A DNA stretch of 64,000 bases from Odontocerum albicorne (GCA_949825065.1 OX463856.1:14197238-14261237), one strand, 5' to 3'. Positions 21,456 through 31,800 are shown, counted from the first letter of the stretch. The notes: generated by a model from the letters alone, not told the origin. Program-made: numbers and translations.

Positions 21456-22040
21456 TTTTTTTCACTTCATATTATCACCTTTTTGTATCCTTGGTCCAGA
21501 AACATTTTGATCTTACTTTAAAAATAATACTTATTTATTTTTATTCACAATACACCCTTAGAACAATTACATTACATTAGAATTTAAATTTCAAAAAAAG
21601 TTTGCATATTTTAATAAAAATGTAATAGTCACTGAAATAAGTTTATGAATGTTTTCTAAGGTCACTAGTCTTAGAAGATTGTGTTGCTATTGACATAATA
21701 TTCTAATCAGTCGTGTTCAGAAGAGTTAAGGCCCTTCCGACAAGCATAACGGTTAAGAGCCCTTTCGAGAGTAGATCATTGAGAATAATAATGATAGGGT
21801 TCGAAGAATATGCAGTAAAGGTTTCGGACCGACTGAAATGGATACATTTTGTAGCATTTCTGTGTTTCTGATGAAACCTATAGGTTAAAAAGTAACTACA
21901 TAGAGCAACGAGGGAATGGATGCTCTATTACCCGGGACGAAATTAAGAAGGAACAGTAAAAAGTGTAGGGTTAAGGTATAATCGTCGTTAATGCCACTGG
22001 GGAAGATTATGTTAACCAATTTGTCATAGTGTTGAATGTT
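21456..22040. other. AT-rich spacer
   Basis: No gene or repeat recognised. Confidence 0.4.
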
Positions 22041-22044
22041 GCGT

Positions 22045-22315
22045 CTAACGCAAAGATGTTCAATACTTGTATGTGTCTTTGTTCTCCATAACTAGCAAAA
22101 TTTCTAAGCCATTTGGCTAGATCTGCTGTTGTTTGTTCCCGGTTGTGGTGAGTTTTATATTTTTGAGCGCTTCACGTAGTGAGTTTTTATAAAACATCAT
22201 TTGCGAAGTCCAAAGTTTTGCTCTTCGTCAGCTCATCAAAAAGGATATTTCTTGGGATTCTGGAGTTAGTTACGCGTCTAAACCAAAGCAGGCGAGCACA
22301 CGACAGATATTGTCA
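22045..22315 (-). pseudogene. Non-LTR RT C-terminal scrap
   Basis: On the minus strand one frame reads RLLWFRRVTNSRIPRNILFD followed by ELTKSK and, later, THHNREQTTADLAKWLRN. This fits 'LRW.GHV.RM...RIPR..LYGEL..GK' and the following tail of an RTE/Jockey-like C terminus. Stops interrupt it. Dead fragment. Confidence 0.45.
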
Positions 22316-22743
22316 AAAAAACCACATTGTCTTTTGGAAGTCATAAAAGTACAAAGAAAGTTATTTAATAGATTTTAAGGTAAATATTATCAGAAATGAC
22401 CAATTTTGGTTTAGCAAGTACAAAAACAATTAATATATGGGTTCAAATGAAAACGTTAAAAGAAATTACATTTTGTTATCCTTGATGGCGAAAATCTGTC
22501 AAAATATCAATTATTGTTTGACAGTTACAAAAATGTTCGAAATGTTACAATTTGGTTTTAACCACTTTTGAAATACCGAGTATTTTGTTAACTTGTTATA
22601 CATTATACAAGGCACGAAACGGTACATTATTATATTATATTATTATATAGTACAAGGCACGAAACGGTCAAAAATACTAAAATATTGTTGAAGAGGCACT
22701 ACGGTGTTACATTTTGGTCATAACTCATAACAGCATACGTTTA

Positions 22744-22901
22744 CCAACGGGTTAATTATCTAAGCCATCTCCTCCAACGGGTTACTTATCTAAGCCATCT
22801 TTTCCAACGGGTTATATATCTAAGCCATCTCCTCCAACGGGTTACTTATCTAAGCCATCTCCTCCAACGGGTTACATATCTAAGCCATCTCGTCCAACGA
22901 G
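22744..22901. repeat. 30-bp minisatellite, 5.3 copies
   Basis: Unit CCAACGGGTTACTTATCTAA plus GCCATCTCCT, repeated from 22,744 every 30 bp with few differences, ending in a partial CCAACGAG. Confidence 0.95.
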
Positions 22902-23203
22902 TATAATTGTCACACACTGTCGTATACTTAAATTGTTTGCCCAGTACGCAATGTCAAAGACGTAACATTTTGGTTAAAAAATTGGCACTTTCACATTGGT
23001 GCTAAATCCATTTTATTGTAATAAATTAAGATTATTGTCATAAAACACTTTGCAATATTAAAGGCACTAAATGACGAAAATACCACTAAGCTGTCATGAA
23101 AACAAATTATTTTCTCCAAAATACCAATTTGTATTATCAAAGGCACGAAACGCTAAAAAATGCCAAAACATTTCATTATATGCAAACAATTTTGTTCAAA
23201 CAT

Positions 23204-23520
23204 CAGCTCACGCATTCGTGGTAGCCCGGGGTTCACTGGCATAAATAGTAAGCGGGAAGAGTGACAGCTGATATGGTACGGGCACATAAGACGGAGACCC
23301 CCAGACCATACGGTAAATCAGGCCATGTATGTGAATCTTCCTCGACAGCCGTCCAGAGGAAGACCAAAAAACACCTGGATGACTCAATGTTCCAAAATCC
23401 TGCAGAGAAACGGCCTAGATGAAAACGACACCCAGAACCGAAGAATATACAGCCTGATAACGAGAAGAGCCGACCCCAACAGCTTACCTAGTTGGGACAG
23501 TACCAGGAAGAAGAAGAATG
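23204..23520 (+). pseudogene. 5'-truncated RTE-like element with perfect 12-bp target duplication
   Basis: Plus frame 23,325-23,534 encodes RGRPKNTWMTQCSKILQRNG and SLITRRADPNSLPSWDS, the same terminal blocks as the 18.9 kb copy. The element ends in AGGAAGAAGAAGAATG. TTGTTCAAACAT is duplicated exactly at 23,192-23,203 and 23,521-23,532, defining a 317-bp insertion. It landed at the left edge of a fold-back element. Only the C-terminal protein part is present, so it is dead. Confidence 0.8.
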
Positions 23521-23534
23521 TTGTTCAAACATAA

Positions 23535-24431
23535 TTGAAACACTGTTTTATCCACTGAAAATATATATTTAAACACAGGTTCTTTAAAGTCATGCGTGAC
23601 TCATCTTCAAGGGTATTCTGAACTTACTAAGTATGACAACGAGGACAATATCACAAATAAACTGTGGCTGACACTGACAATATTTTGAGAAAAGGAAGAA
23701 AGAAAACCCGCTATTTGTGATTAAAAATGACAGAATACTGTAGGTCATACACTAAACGCAGAAATTTTATAATCAACACGATGATAAGCAAAAGAATGAA
23801 TGACTGTGTCAATATAACCATTTTTCTTACATGTGTGCTTAATTTTTAGAATCAAGATGATGATAAGCAAAAGAATGAATGATTGTGTCAATATAACCAT
23901 TTTTCTTACATGTGTGCTTAATTTTTAGAATCAAGACGATGATAAGCAAAAGAATGAATGACTGTGTCAATATAACCATTTTTCTTACATGTGTGCTTAA
24001 TTTTTAGAATCAAGACGATGATAAGCACAAGAATGAATGACTGTGTCAATATAACCATTTTTCTTATATGTGTGCTTAATTTTTTTTTATTAAAGAAAGT
24101 TCAAGGAAATTGAAATGTTTAAATTTCTTTGATATATACTTTTGTAAAAATAGTTAAAATCACACAATAATTCAGACCTCTTTTAATTATCATTTTAATT
24201 AGAAAATTTCTGTGTTTAATTATATGGTCCACGTTGTTCTGCTTTTTTAATCACAAATAGCGTTTTTCTCCTCCCCTCTCTAAATTTAGTAGGGATAGCC
24301 ACTAAAGTTGATTTATGATATTTATGTTAGTTAGTTCGGAATAATACCCCTGAAGATGAGTCGCATATGACTTGAAACTAATTCGGTTTAAATATTATAT
24401 ATATTTTCAAGTGGATTAAACAGTATTTCAA
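23535..24431. mobile_element. Fold-back element F1 with tandem-repeat core
   Basis: Long inverted arms: 23,535-23,728 (TTGAAACACTGTTTTATCCA through GCTATTTGTGATTAAAAA) and 24,241-24,431 (same order in reverse complement: TTGAAATACTGTTTAATCCA through GCTATTTGTGATTAAAAA). Arms of ~195 bp agree with scattered mismatches and small gaps. Each carries a (C/T)TGAAGATGAGTC...GACTTxAAA block. The core is a 79-bp array. No coding frame. Similar in style to the F2 elements at 28 and 57 kb. Confidence 0.75.
23772..24088. repeat. 79-bp tandem repeat, 4 copies
   Basis: GATGATAAGCAAAAGAATGA marks each unit at 23,780, 23,859, 23,938 and 24,017, exactly 79 bp apart, with only a few substitutions. It forms the centre of fold-back element F1. 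Confidence 0.95.
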
Positions 24432-25789
24432 ATTTTAATTATAATATTTCATTAAACATGAATTTCCATTGTGAACGCTAAAGCTTTACGGACATAATAC
24501 TACAAAAATGTAATATTTTGGTATCGATCGCTAGAAATGCATACGTATTATTAATATGTCTTGTTAAATTGATAAAGCATACAACAAGTGTTAAATATAT
24601 TTTATTATAATCAAAAGTGAACAGTATTGTAAAAAAGGCAACTTTATGGTTTGGAAGCCACGAGTGTTAATAAGGTTATTTTCGTTGGTTCAAATATTTA
24701 AAAATAATTCCCTTTTGTGGTCTGGAAGGTACAAACAGGTAATCGTATGGGTTCCAACGTAAACATTGTCGAAAATACCACGTAGGGGTTTGGAAGATAC
24801 AAAATTGTTAATTAAGTTATTTAGCGGGTTTGAAAGTTGACGTTATCAGAAATGCGATTTTGTAGTCTGGGAGGCACAAAAGTGTTAATAGATATTTGTT
24901 GAGCTGGAAGAAAAATATTGCCGGAAATATTACTTTATAGCCAAGGCTTAAAAGTGTTTATTCGATTTGAAGTTCTGAGTATAAATGAAGACTTTTATTA
25001 AAAAATACACATTTGTGTAATCTTCGAGGTAAAAAATACACATTCGCAATCTTTGAGATAAAAAAATGTTTATTTAAAGAATATTTTCATTGGCACAAAT
25101 ATGTCATATTTTGGTTATTTTCGTTTGAAAAGCATACGTTTATCATGGTGTGCTGTAAATACGATATATGTTAAGAAACTGGCACAATACAGTCACATAA
25201 AATGTTAAATAAATGTCACTTTAGTGTTATAATGAGACAATATTGTCAAAGCATCACTTTTACGATCTGAAAGCAGAAAATAATATTGTAAAAAATATCA
25301 TTTTGCTGTCGTCAATACAAAACCTTTTATCCAAAATGCCAATTTGTAGACTAAAAAGCACAAAACACTAAGAAAAAACAGAAATATATTTTAAAAGGCA
25401 CAAAAAGTTACATTTTTGTCGGTAGCACTTGAATAGTACACGCAGTTAAACGTGAATCAAAAAAAAATGTTACAGTTACAAAATTATGAAATATATTCTA
25501 TTATGTTATATATAAGGAAATAATATTGTCAAAACTACCACTTTATGGTCTCGAAGGCACCAAAGTGGTATTTAGGCTATTTTCTGGGTTCAAAGGGAAA
25601 CACTTCCAGAAATGACAATTTGTGATATGGAACAAAACTGTTAATTGATGATTTTGAGGGTTCAATGGAAAACGTTGTCAGGAATTTCAATTGGCGATCA
25701 GGACGGCATAAAATATTAATAAGTTTATTTAGTGGGTTCTAAGGAAAAAAATATCAGAAATACAAATTTACCTAAGAAATAATAAAATC

Positions 25790-26096
25790 TTTGGTTTTAG
25801 AGAGTTACAATTTGTACGACGGTCTTCCGAAAAAAATCATATTAATTTCTTTGTTGTTTCGCGACCTATTTTGGCAATCTTTCATCGAGGGAGCCTTCGA
25901 GTTGAGAACCTCTGAAGTAAGGCATAGATCTCGCGATTCGTTATTTAACGTTTCGGCAACACTGTCACTCGGCGCGTGTTACTCGACAAACTATTTTACC
26001 AAACTGGCACCTTTTTTACTTACCATCGGAAATCGAGTCCGGAACCCCTGGGTAGAAGACAAGAATTCTACCACTGGGCTACGAAAACCGTCATTA
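25790..26096 (-). mobile_element. Third tRNA-derived SINE type (tRNA-Gly-like head)
   Basis: On the minus strand the head (26,095-26,022) contains TAGCCCAGTGGTAGAATTCT and GGACTCGATTTCCG, very like the A and B regions of eukaryotic tRNA-Gly. The anticodon stem pairs poorly and I see no acceptor stem, so it is not a functional tRNA. The body to about 25,790 is GC-richer than its flanks, with CGCGCCGAGTGACAGTGTTG. No second copy is in the window, so family membership is inferred. Confidence 0.5.
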
Positions 26097-26099
26097 TGA

Positions 26100-27050
26100 T
26101 TTTGAGCTTATGCAAAGAATTCAGTCGATGCATGTTATCATAGAGCAATTATTGTTTTTGCGTGGGCCTAGAAAGTTTAGAAAAGAAAATAATAACTAGT
26201 GCATGTTAAAATGGGGAATATTGCGTGCTTAAGACAGTCATAATAAGAAATGACAATTTTATTAGTACAAACAAGTTCATTAATTTTATTCTGTCAGACA
26301 ATATTGTCATGTTTAAAAGCTTCATCAAACGTTCATTGTTGAATTTTCGCGAAAATAACAATATCCCGTTTCTAAGATTTTTCAGTTTTCCTTCATTAAA
26401 AAATTGATTTATATGGCGTGCTACATTTCCTATGTCTTTGTTAACTTCTTTTGCATTCTATACAGGAATATACAAGTATTTTTTTTTTATATTTACTAAT
26501 TAAGAGTGAAAAACTATAATTACTTCCATTAAATTTAGTCTTCCAAACAATGACAATTTGGTCTTCCAAACAATGAGAAATTAATTAATGTTATCACATA
26601 TAATTTTATAACATAATTTTGATAACAGTTTTGAAAAAAATATAAGTTTTTAAGTTATATATCAAAATGGTAATTTTCTATGAATACTGCTTAAAACACT
26701 TTGAATGTAGCTACTCTGCTGTTGCCTGGAAGATATAATATCTTCTTATCTGCGTTTTCTATGGAGATTTTATCAGAATGCATTTTCCAAGATGCACCTA
26801 GAACCCTCCAGAGAGCCAGCATACTTCCTACGTGGAAATGCATTTTAGATAAGGGTAGAGGAAATAAGGAAAACGGATTAAATTTTCATGGTGCATCCGT
26901 GCATTTGTACACATTTCTGATAATTAAAACACGAACTGTATTAAAAAATAGCCTCATTTTAATATTCAACAGGGGAATACATTTTTTCATTAATTTACAA
27001 AACACTAGTTCCATTTGACAGAACATTGTATTGTATTGAATTACATTTTC
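26100..27050. other. Spacer with an unassigned open frame at 26,701-27,018
   Basis: Mostly AT-rich. The 105-residue plus frame at 26,701-27,018 begins at TTG, with its first ATG near 26,761. Its first 75 codons are GC-richer than the flanks (blocks ECIFQDAPRTLQRASILPTW, CILDKGRGNKENGLNFHG). I recognise no family and see no supporting gene structure. Confidence 0.3.
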
Positions 27051-27051
27051 G

Positions 27052-27243
27052 TTGTATACGGTACAACCTGGTGGGGTTATTGCGATGTCGCAATCTCTTT
27101 AAACCAACTAGAAATATGTTAAACTGGCCTTAAGTGAAAACAAGACTACAATCCTTTTATTTAATGGGTTCCAGCGGGATTTGAACCCGCAACATCCGGG
27201 TTGGGAGATAGGCTTACCAACTAGACCACGGAGATTGTCTTCA
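27052..27243 (-). mobile_element. SINE1, best-preserved copy
   Basis: On the minus strand: A box in TCCGTGGTCTAGTTGGTAAG, B box in GCGGGTTCAAATCCCGCTGG, then a body with CTTAAGGCCAGTTTAACATA, then the tail CTAGTTGGTTTAAAGAGATT, GCGACATCGCAATAACCCCA and GGTTGTACCGTATACAACG. The head looks like a polymerase III promoter derived from a tRNA. At ~190 bp this copy serves as the reference for the other SINE1 fragments. Confidence 0.8.
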
Positions 27244-27599
27244 TTCAACTTGCACCCGGGGGGGTATAGGGTTCGATTCTATAAACGATTCTACGGATAT
27301 TCGCTTTGATCAGAAGTTGAGAGACTACTTTGCATACTAACACACCACACCTAATTTTACACATAATTTACGGATCACACGAAGTGATTATGGAATGAAC
27401 TTCCAAAAGCTATCAGCTGTGTGCCATCCTTAATCACATATGTTACAAGGGAGAATTTAAAAAAATATTACATTATTAAAAAATCCATCTAATTTCCTTC
27501 GTTTCCTTTCCTTACCCTTGAAATATTTTTTTCCACTAACGCTATCATTATTATTGAAATATTAGTAATTTAATTTAATTACTTTCTAAAAAATTCCGC

Positions 27600-27760
27600 A
27601 GCCTCTACTTTCTTATGCTTACATTCAACTTATATATGTATATTTATTTTGTATTATTTTTAATAAATCAATAATAGTGAGTTCGAATCTCGAATAAGAG
27701 CGCCCTTTGTGAGATTCCGTTCCTTTAAACTGCGCCATATAAATTGTTATTTTATTATTA
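27600..27760 (-). repeat. DR-1, partial minus-strand copy
   Basis: On the minus strand: TTTATATGGCGCAGTTTAAA, GAATCTCACAAAGGGCGC and CGAACTCACTATTATTGATT, the first ~100 bp of DR-1. It abuts SINE2. Confidence 0.6.
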
Positions 27761-27761
27761 T

Positions 27762-27952
27762 TTTAAAGCGTCTGTAGCACCTTTCTTTTTTTAAATGAAT
27801 AAATATGACCGAATTCATGGGTTTCCTTTTATCCTCGAACACTAGGCGGAAAAGTGGCTGTGTCGTTCGAGGGTAGCAGCACAGCACGGAGTTCGAACCG
27901 ACGACCTTCCGCACGGAAGTCCAGTGCGTTAACGCGCGGCCATGCACCTCTA
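27762..27952 (-). mobile_element. SINE2 copy
   Basis: On the minus strand: GTGCATGGCCGCGCGTTAAC, ACTTCCGTGCGGAAGGTCGT, B box CGGTTCGAACTCCGTG, then GCTGTGCTGCTACCCTCGAA and a body ending in ATATTTATTCATTTAAAAAA. It matches the 9,655-9,850 copy across head and body. Confidence 0.65.
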
Positions 27953-27954
27953 TA

Positions 27955-28030
27955 TCCTTATGGTTGGCTGGAAGAGATTTGCATGACAATAAACCCTCCA
28001 AGTTAAACTGTATACAACAAAAGTGTAATA
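27955..28030 (+). repeat. Shared SINE/LINE 3' tail copy
   Basis: GGTTGGCTGGAAGAGATTTG, CATGACAATAAACCCTCCAA and AACTGTATACAACAAAAG match the SINE1 tail. It sits head-to-head with SINE2 and lacks its own tRNA-like head. Confidence 0.6.
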
Positions 28031-28303
28031 CAACACAACGATTATTATGATAATGTAATCTCTTGTAATTTGTTTTATCAAACACAGTTAGGATTATATA
28101 GTAGCGTTATATAAAGTGGAATAAACATTACTTGATAAAACAAATTACAATGTCTTTAAACCTCACTCTGTTTATACCACTATATATAACGGTATAACTC
28201 TACCGATTTCTAGGTGTTTACATCATCATCAAGGGAGCACAAAGAAGACTGATGATGAGGTGACAACCTTGAAACCGGTAGGGCTATACCGTTACATAAA
28301 ATA

Positions 28304-29591
28304 TTGGGTGTACAAATAAGTCACCGCCGTTTGACAAAAGTTGGCGCCACCAGTAAGTTATGGTTAAAATTGTCAGATGTAAAATGTCATTATCATAAGG
28401 TTGGACATCTGTCAACAACATGACCTTGAAATATTAGTGAATTTTTATCAGTATAACATATTTTTTTGTGTTCGAAAATGTCAAGTTTTGAGCCGAATAA
28501 GCGTCATTTGCGGGAACTTTTGATTTACTTCTTCAATTTGAAGAAATCTGCAGCTGAGGCGCATCGATTGCTTGTAGAAGCATATGGTGAGGCTGCCTTA
28601 AGTGAGAGAAGTTGTCGTGAGTGGTTTCAAAAGTTTAAGAACGGTGAATTTGACATCGAAGACAAAGAACGTAGCGGAAGGCCGAAAGTGTACGAAGACG
28701 CGGAATTGGAAGTATTATTGGATCAAGATTCGTGCCAAACGCAAGAAGAACTTGCACTTACATTAGGAGTGACTCAACAAGCAATTTCACATAGGTTGAA
28801 ATCATTGGGAATGATTCAAATACAAGGAAATTGGGTTCCATATGAACTGACACCGAGAAACGTTGAACGCCGATTTTCCACATGTGAAATGCTGCTTGCC
28901 AGGCATAAACGAAAGGGTTTTCTGCACCGTATAGTCACTGGTGATGAAAAATGGATCCACTATGATAATCCAAAAAGGAAGAAATCATGGGGAACCCCTG
29001 GCCATGCTTCAACATCTACAGCTAAGCCAAATACTCATAGAAAAAAACTCTTGTTGTGTATTTGGTGGGATCAGCTTGGTGTCGTGTATTATGAGTTGCT
29101 CAAACCGAACGAAACCATTGCTGGGGCTGTCTACCGAGCACAATTGATGAGATTGAGTCGAGCACTCGAGGAAAAGCGCGCCCACTGCTACTCCAGACAC
29201 GACAAAATTATTCTCCTGCATGATAATGCTCGTCCACATGTTGCGGCGCCGGTCTAAACCTTTTTGGAAACAATCAATTGGGAAGTTTTACCCCACCCGC
29301 TGTATTCACCAGACATTGCTCCTTCTGATTTTCACTTGTTTCGATCGATGACGCATGACCTGTCTGAGCAGCACTTCACATCATATGAAGATACCAAAAA
29401 TTGGGTCGATTCGTGGATAGCCTCAAAAGATGAAGCATTCTTCCGACGCTGTATCCGTATGCTGCCAGAAAGATGGGAAAAGGTAGTGGCAAGCGATGGG
29501 CAATACTTCGAATAAAACATGAGGTTCCGTTCTTTCACAATAAATGCCCAATTTTTGATAAAAAACGGCGGAAACTTATTTGTACACCTAA
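28304..29591 (+). mobile_element. Full-length mariner element B (mauritiana/Mos1-like)
   Basis: 1,288 bp with inverted termini: TTGGGTGTACAAATAAGTCA on the left and, in reverse complement, TTAGGTGTACAAATAAGTTT on the right, both continuing into CCGCCGTTT. TA duplications at 28,302-28,303 and 29,592-29,593. The termini resemble Mos1 ends (GGTGTACAA). Inserted inside fold-back element F2. Confidence 0.92.
28478..29515 (+). pseudogene. Mos1-like mariner transposase with one nonsense codon
   Basis: Mariner transposase of the mauritiana group. ATG at 28,478 starts MSSFEPNKRHLRELLIYFFN, similar to the Mos1 N terminus; the upstream TTG at 28,466 is less likely. DNA-binding domain ~1-112, WVPYEL at 119-124, first catalytic Asp156 in VTGDEKW, second Asp249 in LLHDNARPH, third Asp284 in APSDFH: D,D34D spacing. 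The full frame is 345 codons plus stop, the Mos1 length, but codon 260 (29,255-29,257) is TAA, between the second and third aspartates. The frame continues in phase to 29,515 (YFE*). A single substitution therefore truncates the protein before the last catalytic residue. No frameshift elsewhere, so the copy is relatively young. Confidence 0.9.
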
Positions 29592-29984
29592 TAGAATAAA
29601 CAATGTTTGATAAAAACAAATAACAATGTCTTTAAACCTCCACAATGTTAATGCCTTAACTATAAATAATATATAATTTAATCTCTTATAATATGCCACA
29701 CACGTCCTGAATGTGTATTGAAACAGAAAAAAATAATACAATAAAAATGCAATAAAGCACCTGTTTCAGCTAAAGGTGTTTATTATTTCAGAGCCCGTTA
29801 AATTGATGGGTGAAATAACTAACAATTAGGTCGTTTTATTGTGATATTTATTTATTAATTTATCTATTAACGGGAAAATAACGTTAGCGTTATATGCAGG
29901 GCCGATATTATGTTTTCATAATACAAATATTTATTTAATTTTATTGCTACGTAGAGTAGAGTGAAAAAGATCACATTGAAATGA

Positions 29985-30265
29985 TTTGAACTTATTGAAA
30001 AGATAAATGACGAAATATTGACTAAAATATTTACTATGCAAGCAAAAGCGGGAATCGTGATAGAGAATGGCTAAAAAAGGTATGATTAGACCAAGAGATT
30101 TTGAAATTAGGAAAGGTACAGAGTATGAGAGACAAGAAACTGTATGAGAAGATTTATTTAGACAGGGAGAAAACGAAGGAAGTATGTCGTGATAAAAAAG
30201 TTTGACACTCTATCCTCCCTGCCTATTTTAACAAGAATATGGCACATGATTGTATGTTTTCGAAA
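29985..30265 (+). pseudogene. RTE-like RT C-terminal scrap
   Basis: Plus frames show LIEKINDEILTKIFTMQAKA (the VERM.DE.LT..IY block), then YRV.ETRNCMRRFI and finally LSSLPILTRIWHMI. The order and spacing parallel the fragment at 37.4-37.9 kb. Multiple stops. Confidence 0.45.
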
Positions 30266-30477
30266 CTCCTATCTTCTATCCGATATTGTTCTGTATGAAA
30301 TAATCGATAAAATAATCAATTTATGACTCTTTTAGTTGCCCGCTATTGATGGACACTTAACATATCTTCCACCAGGCAGTGTTGAGACTAGTGCACAATA
30401 TTGAAATAAAAAAGTGATTTTTTCGTACTCAATATTATTCTGACTGACTCGAAAAATTTGAAACATGGCAATAAACT

Positions 30478-30615
30478 TTCAAGGTTGTACAATAAATTCA
30501 CCAGGCTGTACAATCATCACACTAAGTTGTACAATAAGCACATTAAGTGGTGCAGAATATGGGTGCAGTCAGATTATACACTAAGCACCCTAGGTTGCAC
30601 AATACGCACACTCGG
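30478..30615. repeat. Decayed ~22-bp minisatellite
   Basis: Variants of GGTTGTACAATAAGCACACT recur about six times (GGTTGTACAATAAATTCACC, GGCTGTACAATCATCACACT, AGTTGTACAATAAGCACATT, GGTTGCACAATACGCACACT). Confidence 0.75.
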
Positions 30616-30619
30616 TTGC

Positions 30620-31800
30620 AATCCAATCAAATGAAAGTGTTATACTATTACATAAGTGTTCATAAGTGTTCAGTCATCTATTTTTTTATAGCCACCCTTT
30701 CTGGTACTTGCCATACATTTTAACAGGAACACATACTTAAAACGATTGATGCAATTAGTTTATCGCCCACTCCATATTTTTTCCACAACAATTATAACCG
30801 TAACATCTCCATATTTACCGAATCGTGTCCTTTTTTGAGACCAACGAATTCGAAGAAAACTTTTCAATTTTTATTCAAACCTCTTGCAAATGTTCACTCC
30901 TGACCCTTTGCATGTAAATTGCCACATTGATACTGGTTCACCCAGTAAAATGGGTAAAATCGCCGATTTAATGGTTTTTATTAATGTAGTCAATCATACA
31001 ATCAAACCGATTTATCTTTTTCAATTTTTTTTCTTATCGTGTTAATGGCACTAAATTATTTCCCCTCAGGACGGCACTGGGGTTTTACAAATCAGTTATT
31101 ATCTTTGCAAAACACATAAGCTAACTTACTTCCTCCAATATTCGATCGATGGTTGTGTAATACCATTATATAAAACAGTTTAAACTGCAGAGTAACACTC
31201 TCTTGTGGCGAGATCAAATAAATTAGGTAAGCCGAAGGATCTCTTTTTCTTAAAGCGTTGCAAAGATTCTTGCCTACTTGTATCAAAATTGGCTTGCTTC
31301 AATACATAAATTTTTCCTCAGCAGATAAAAAACGAAAAATCTGAATTTTCTCGGCTTCTTTAATATTTTTTTTGCATTTTGTTCAAAATTTTGAAACCTT
31401 TGTCATATGAGTTAGGGCTTACAATTTTAATTATGGATGTCTTCATTGTATGTCACAGCTTTTCGGATATACTTTGGCAACTTAATATTATTTGATGCCA
31501 AATATATCTAATCCATAAAGCATTTTTTTACTTTTAGCGTGTTTACTTTATTTAAAAAAAGTTCTCATCGATTTTTTCGATTCACTACTCAGAAAAACAA
31601 TTGAACAATTAACGTTTACTCGTATAAATGTGGTTGTATAACCATCTACCAATTCGGCTAAAGATGTATTGTAATATTAAGCAAAATATATCTTATTAAA
31701 CCCCTATTTTACAGAAATATATGATATATATATATAAAAATAAACAAATTGTATTTCATAGTATTAAAATCTGATCAACATAAACAATACTTTGTTAATG
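30620..31800. other. AT-rich spacer
   Basis: No gene; short frames only. A TA run lies near 31,715-31,735. Confidence 0.45.

Larger units (their letters stand above)
22370..25785. repeat. Decayed ~70-bp satellite region
   Basis: Recurrent phrases in the same order (TGGTCTGGAAGGCACAAA, TTAATAGGTTATTT, GGGTTCAAAGGAAAAC, TTGTCAGAAATGACAATTT) recur with a spacing of about 68-77 bp, clearest at 24,600-24,960 and 25,500-25,780. For example GG(T)TTGGAAG/GGTCTGGAAG-type motifs start at 24,648, 24,719, 24,787 and 24,864. Copies are highly diverged. The array is interrupted by a retrotransposon tail, a fold-back element and young minisatellites listed separately. Confidence 0.6.
28064..29678. mobile_element. 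Fold-back element F2 (copy 1), split by mariner B
   Basis: Begins TGTAATTTGTTTTATCAAAC and ends TTTAAACCTCCACAATGTTA then ...ACTATAAATAATATA, with inverted internal segments (CATCATCATCAAGGG against CTGATGATGAGG, and GTATAACTCTACCG against CGGTAGGGCTATAC). TAATCTCT is duplicated at 28,056-28,063 and 29,679-29,686. Without the 1,288-bp mariner it is ~325 bp. Copy 2 at 56,954-57,167 supplies the uninterrupted right arm. The class is unknown; a non-autonomous Penelope-like origin is one possibility. Confidence 0.65.

Noticed and set aside
22744..22901. CRISPR-like array
   Set aside because: The 30-bp units are directly adjacent with no unique spacers, and the window is eukaryotic.
26022..26095. 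tRNA-Gly gene on the minus strand
   Set aside because: A and B boxes are good, but acceptor-stem pairing is absent and the anticodon stem has a mismatch; a SINE head is more likely.
26701..27018. 105-residue frame as a host gene
   Set aside because: No ATG at its start, no recognised domain and no supporting signals; recorded only as unassigned.
29332..29619. 95-residue minus frame over mariner B
   Set aside because: Antisense shadow of the transposase C terminus.
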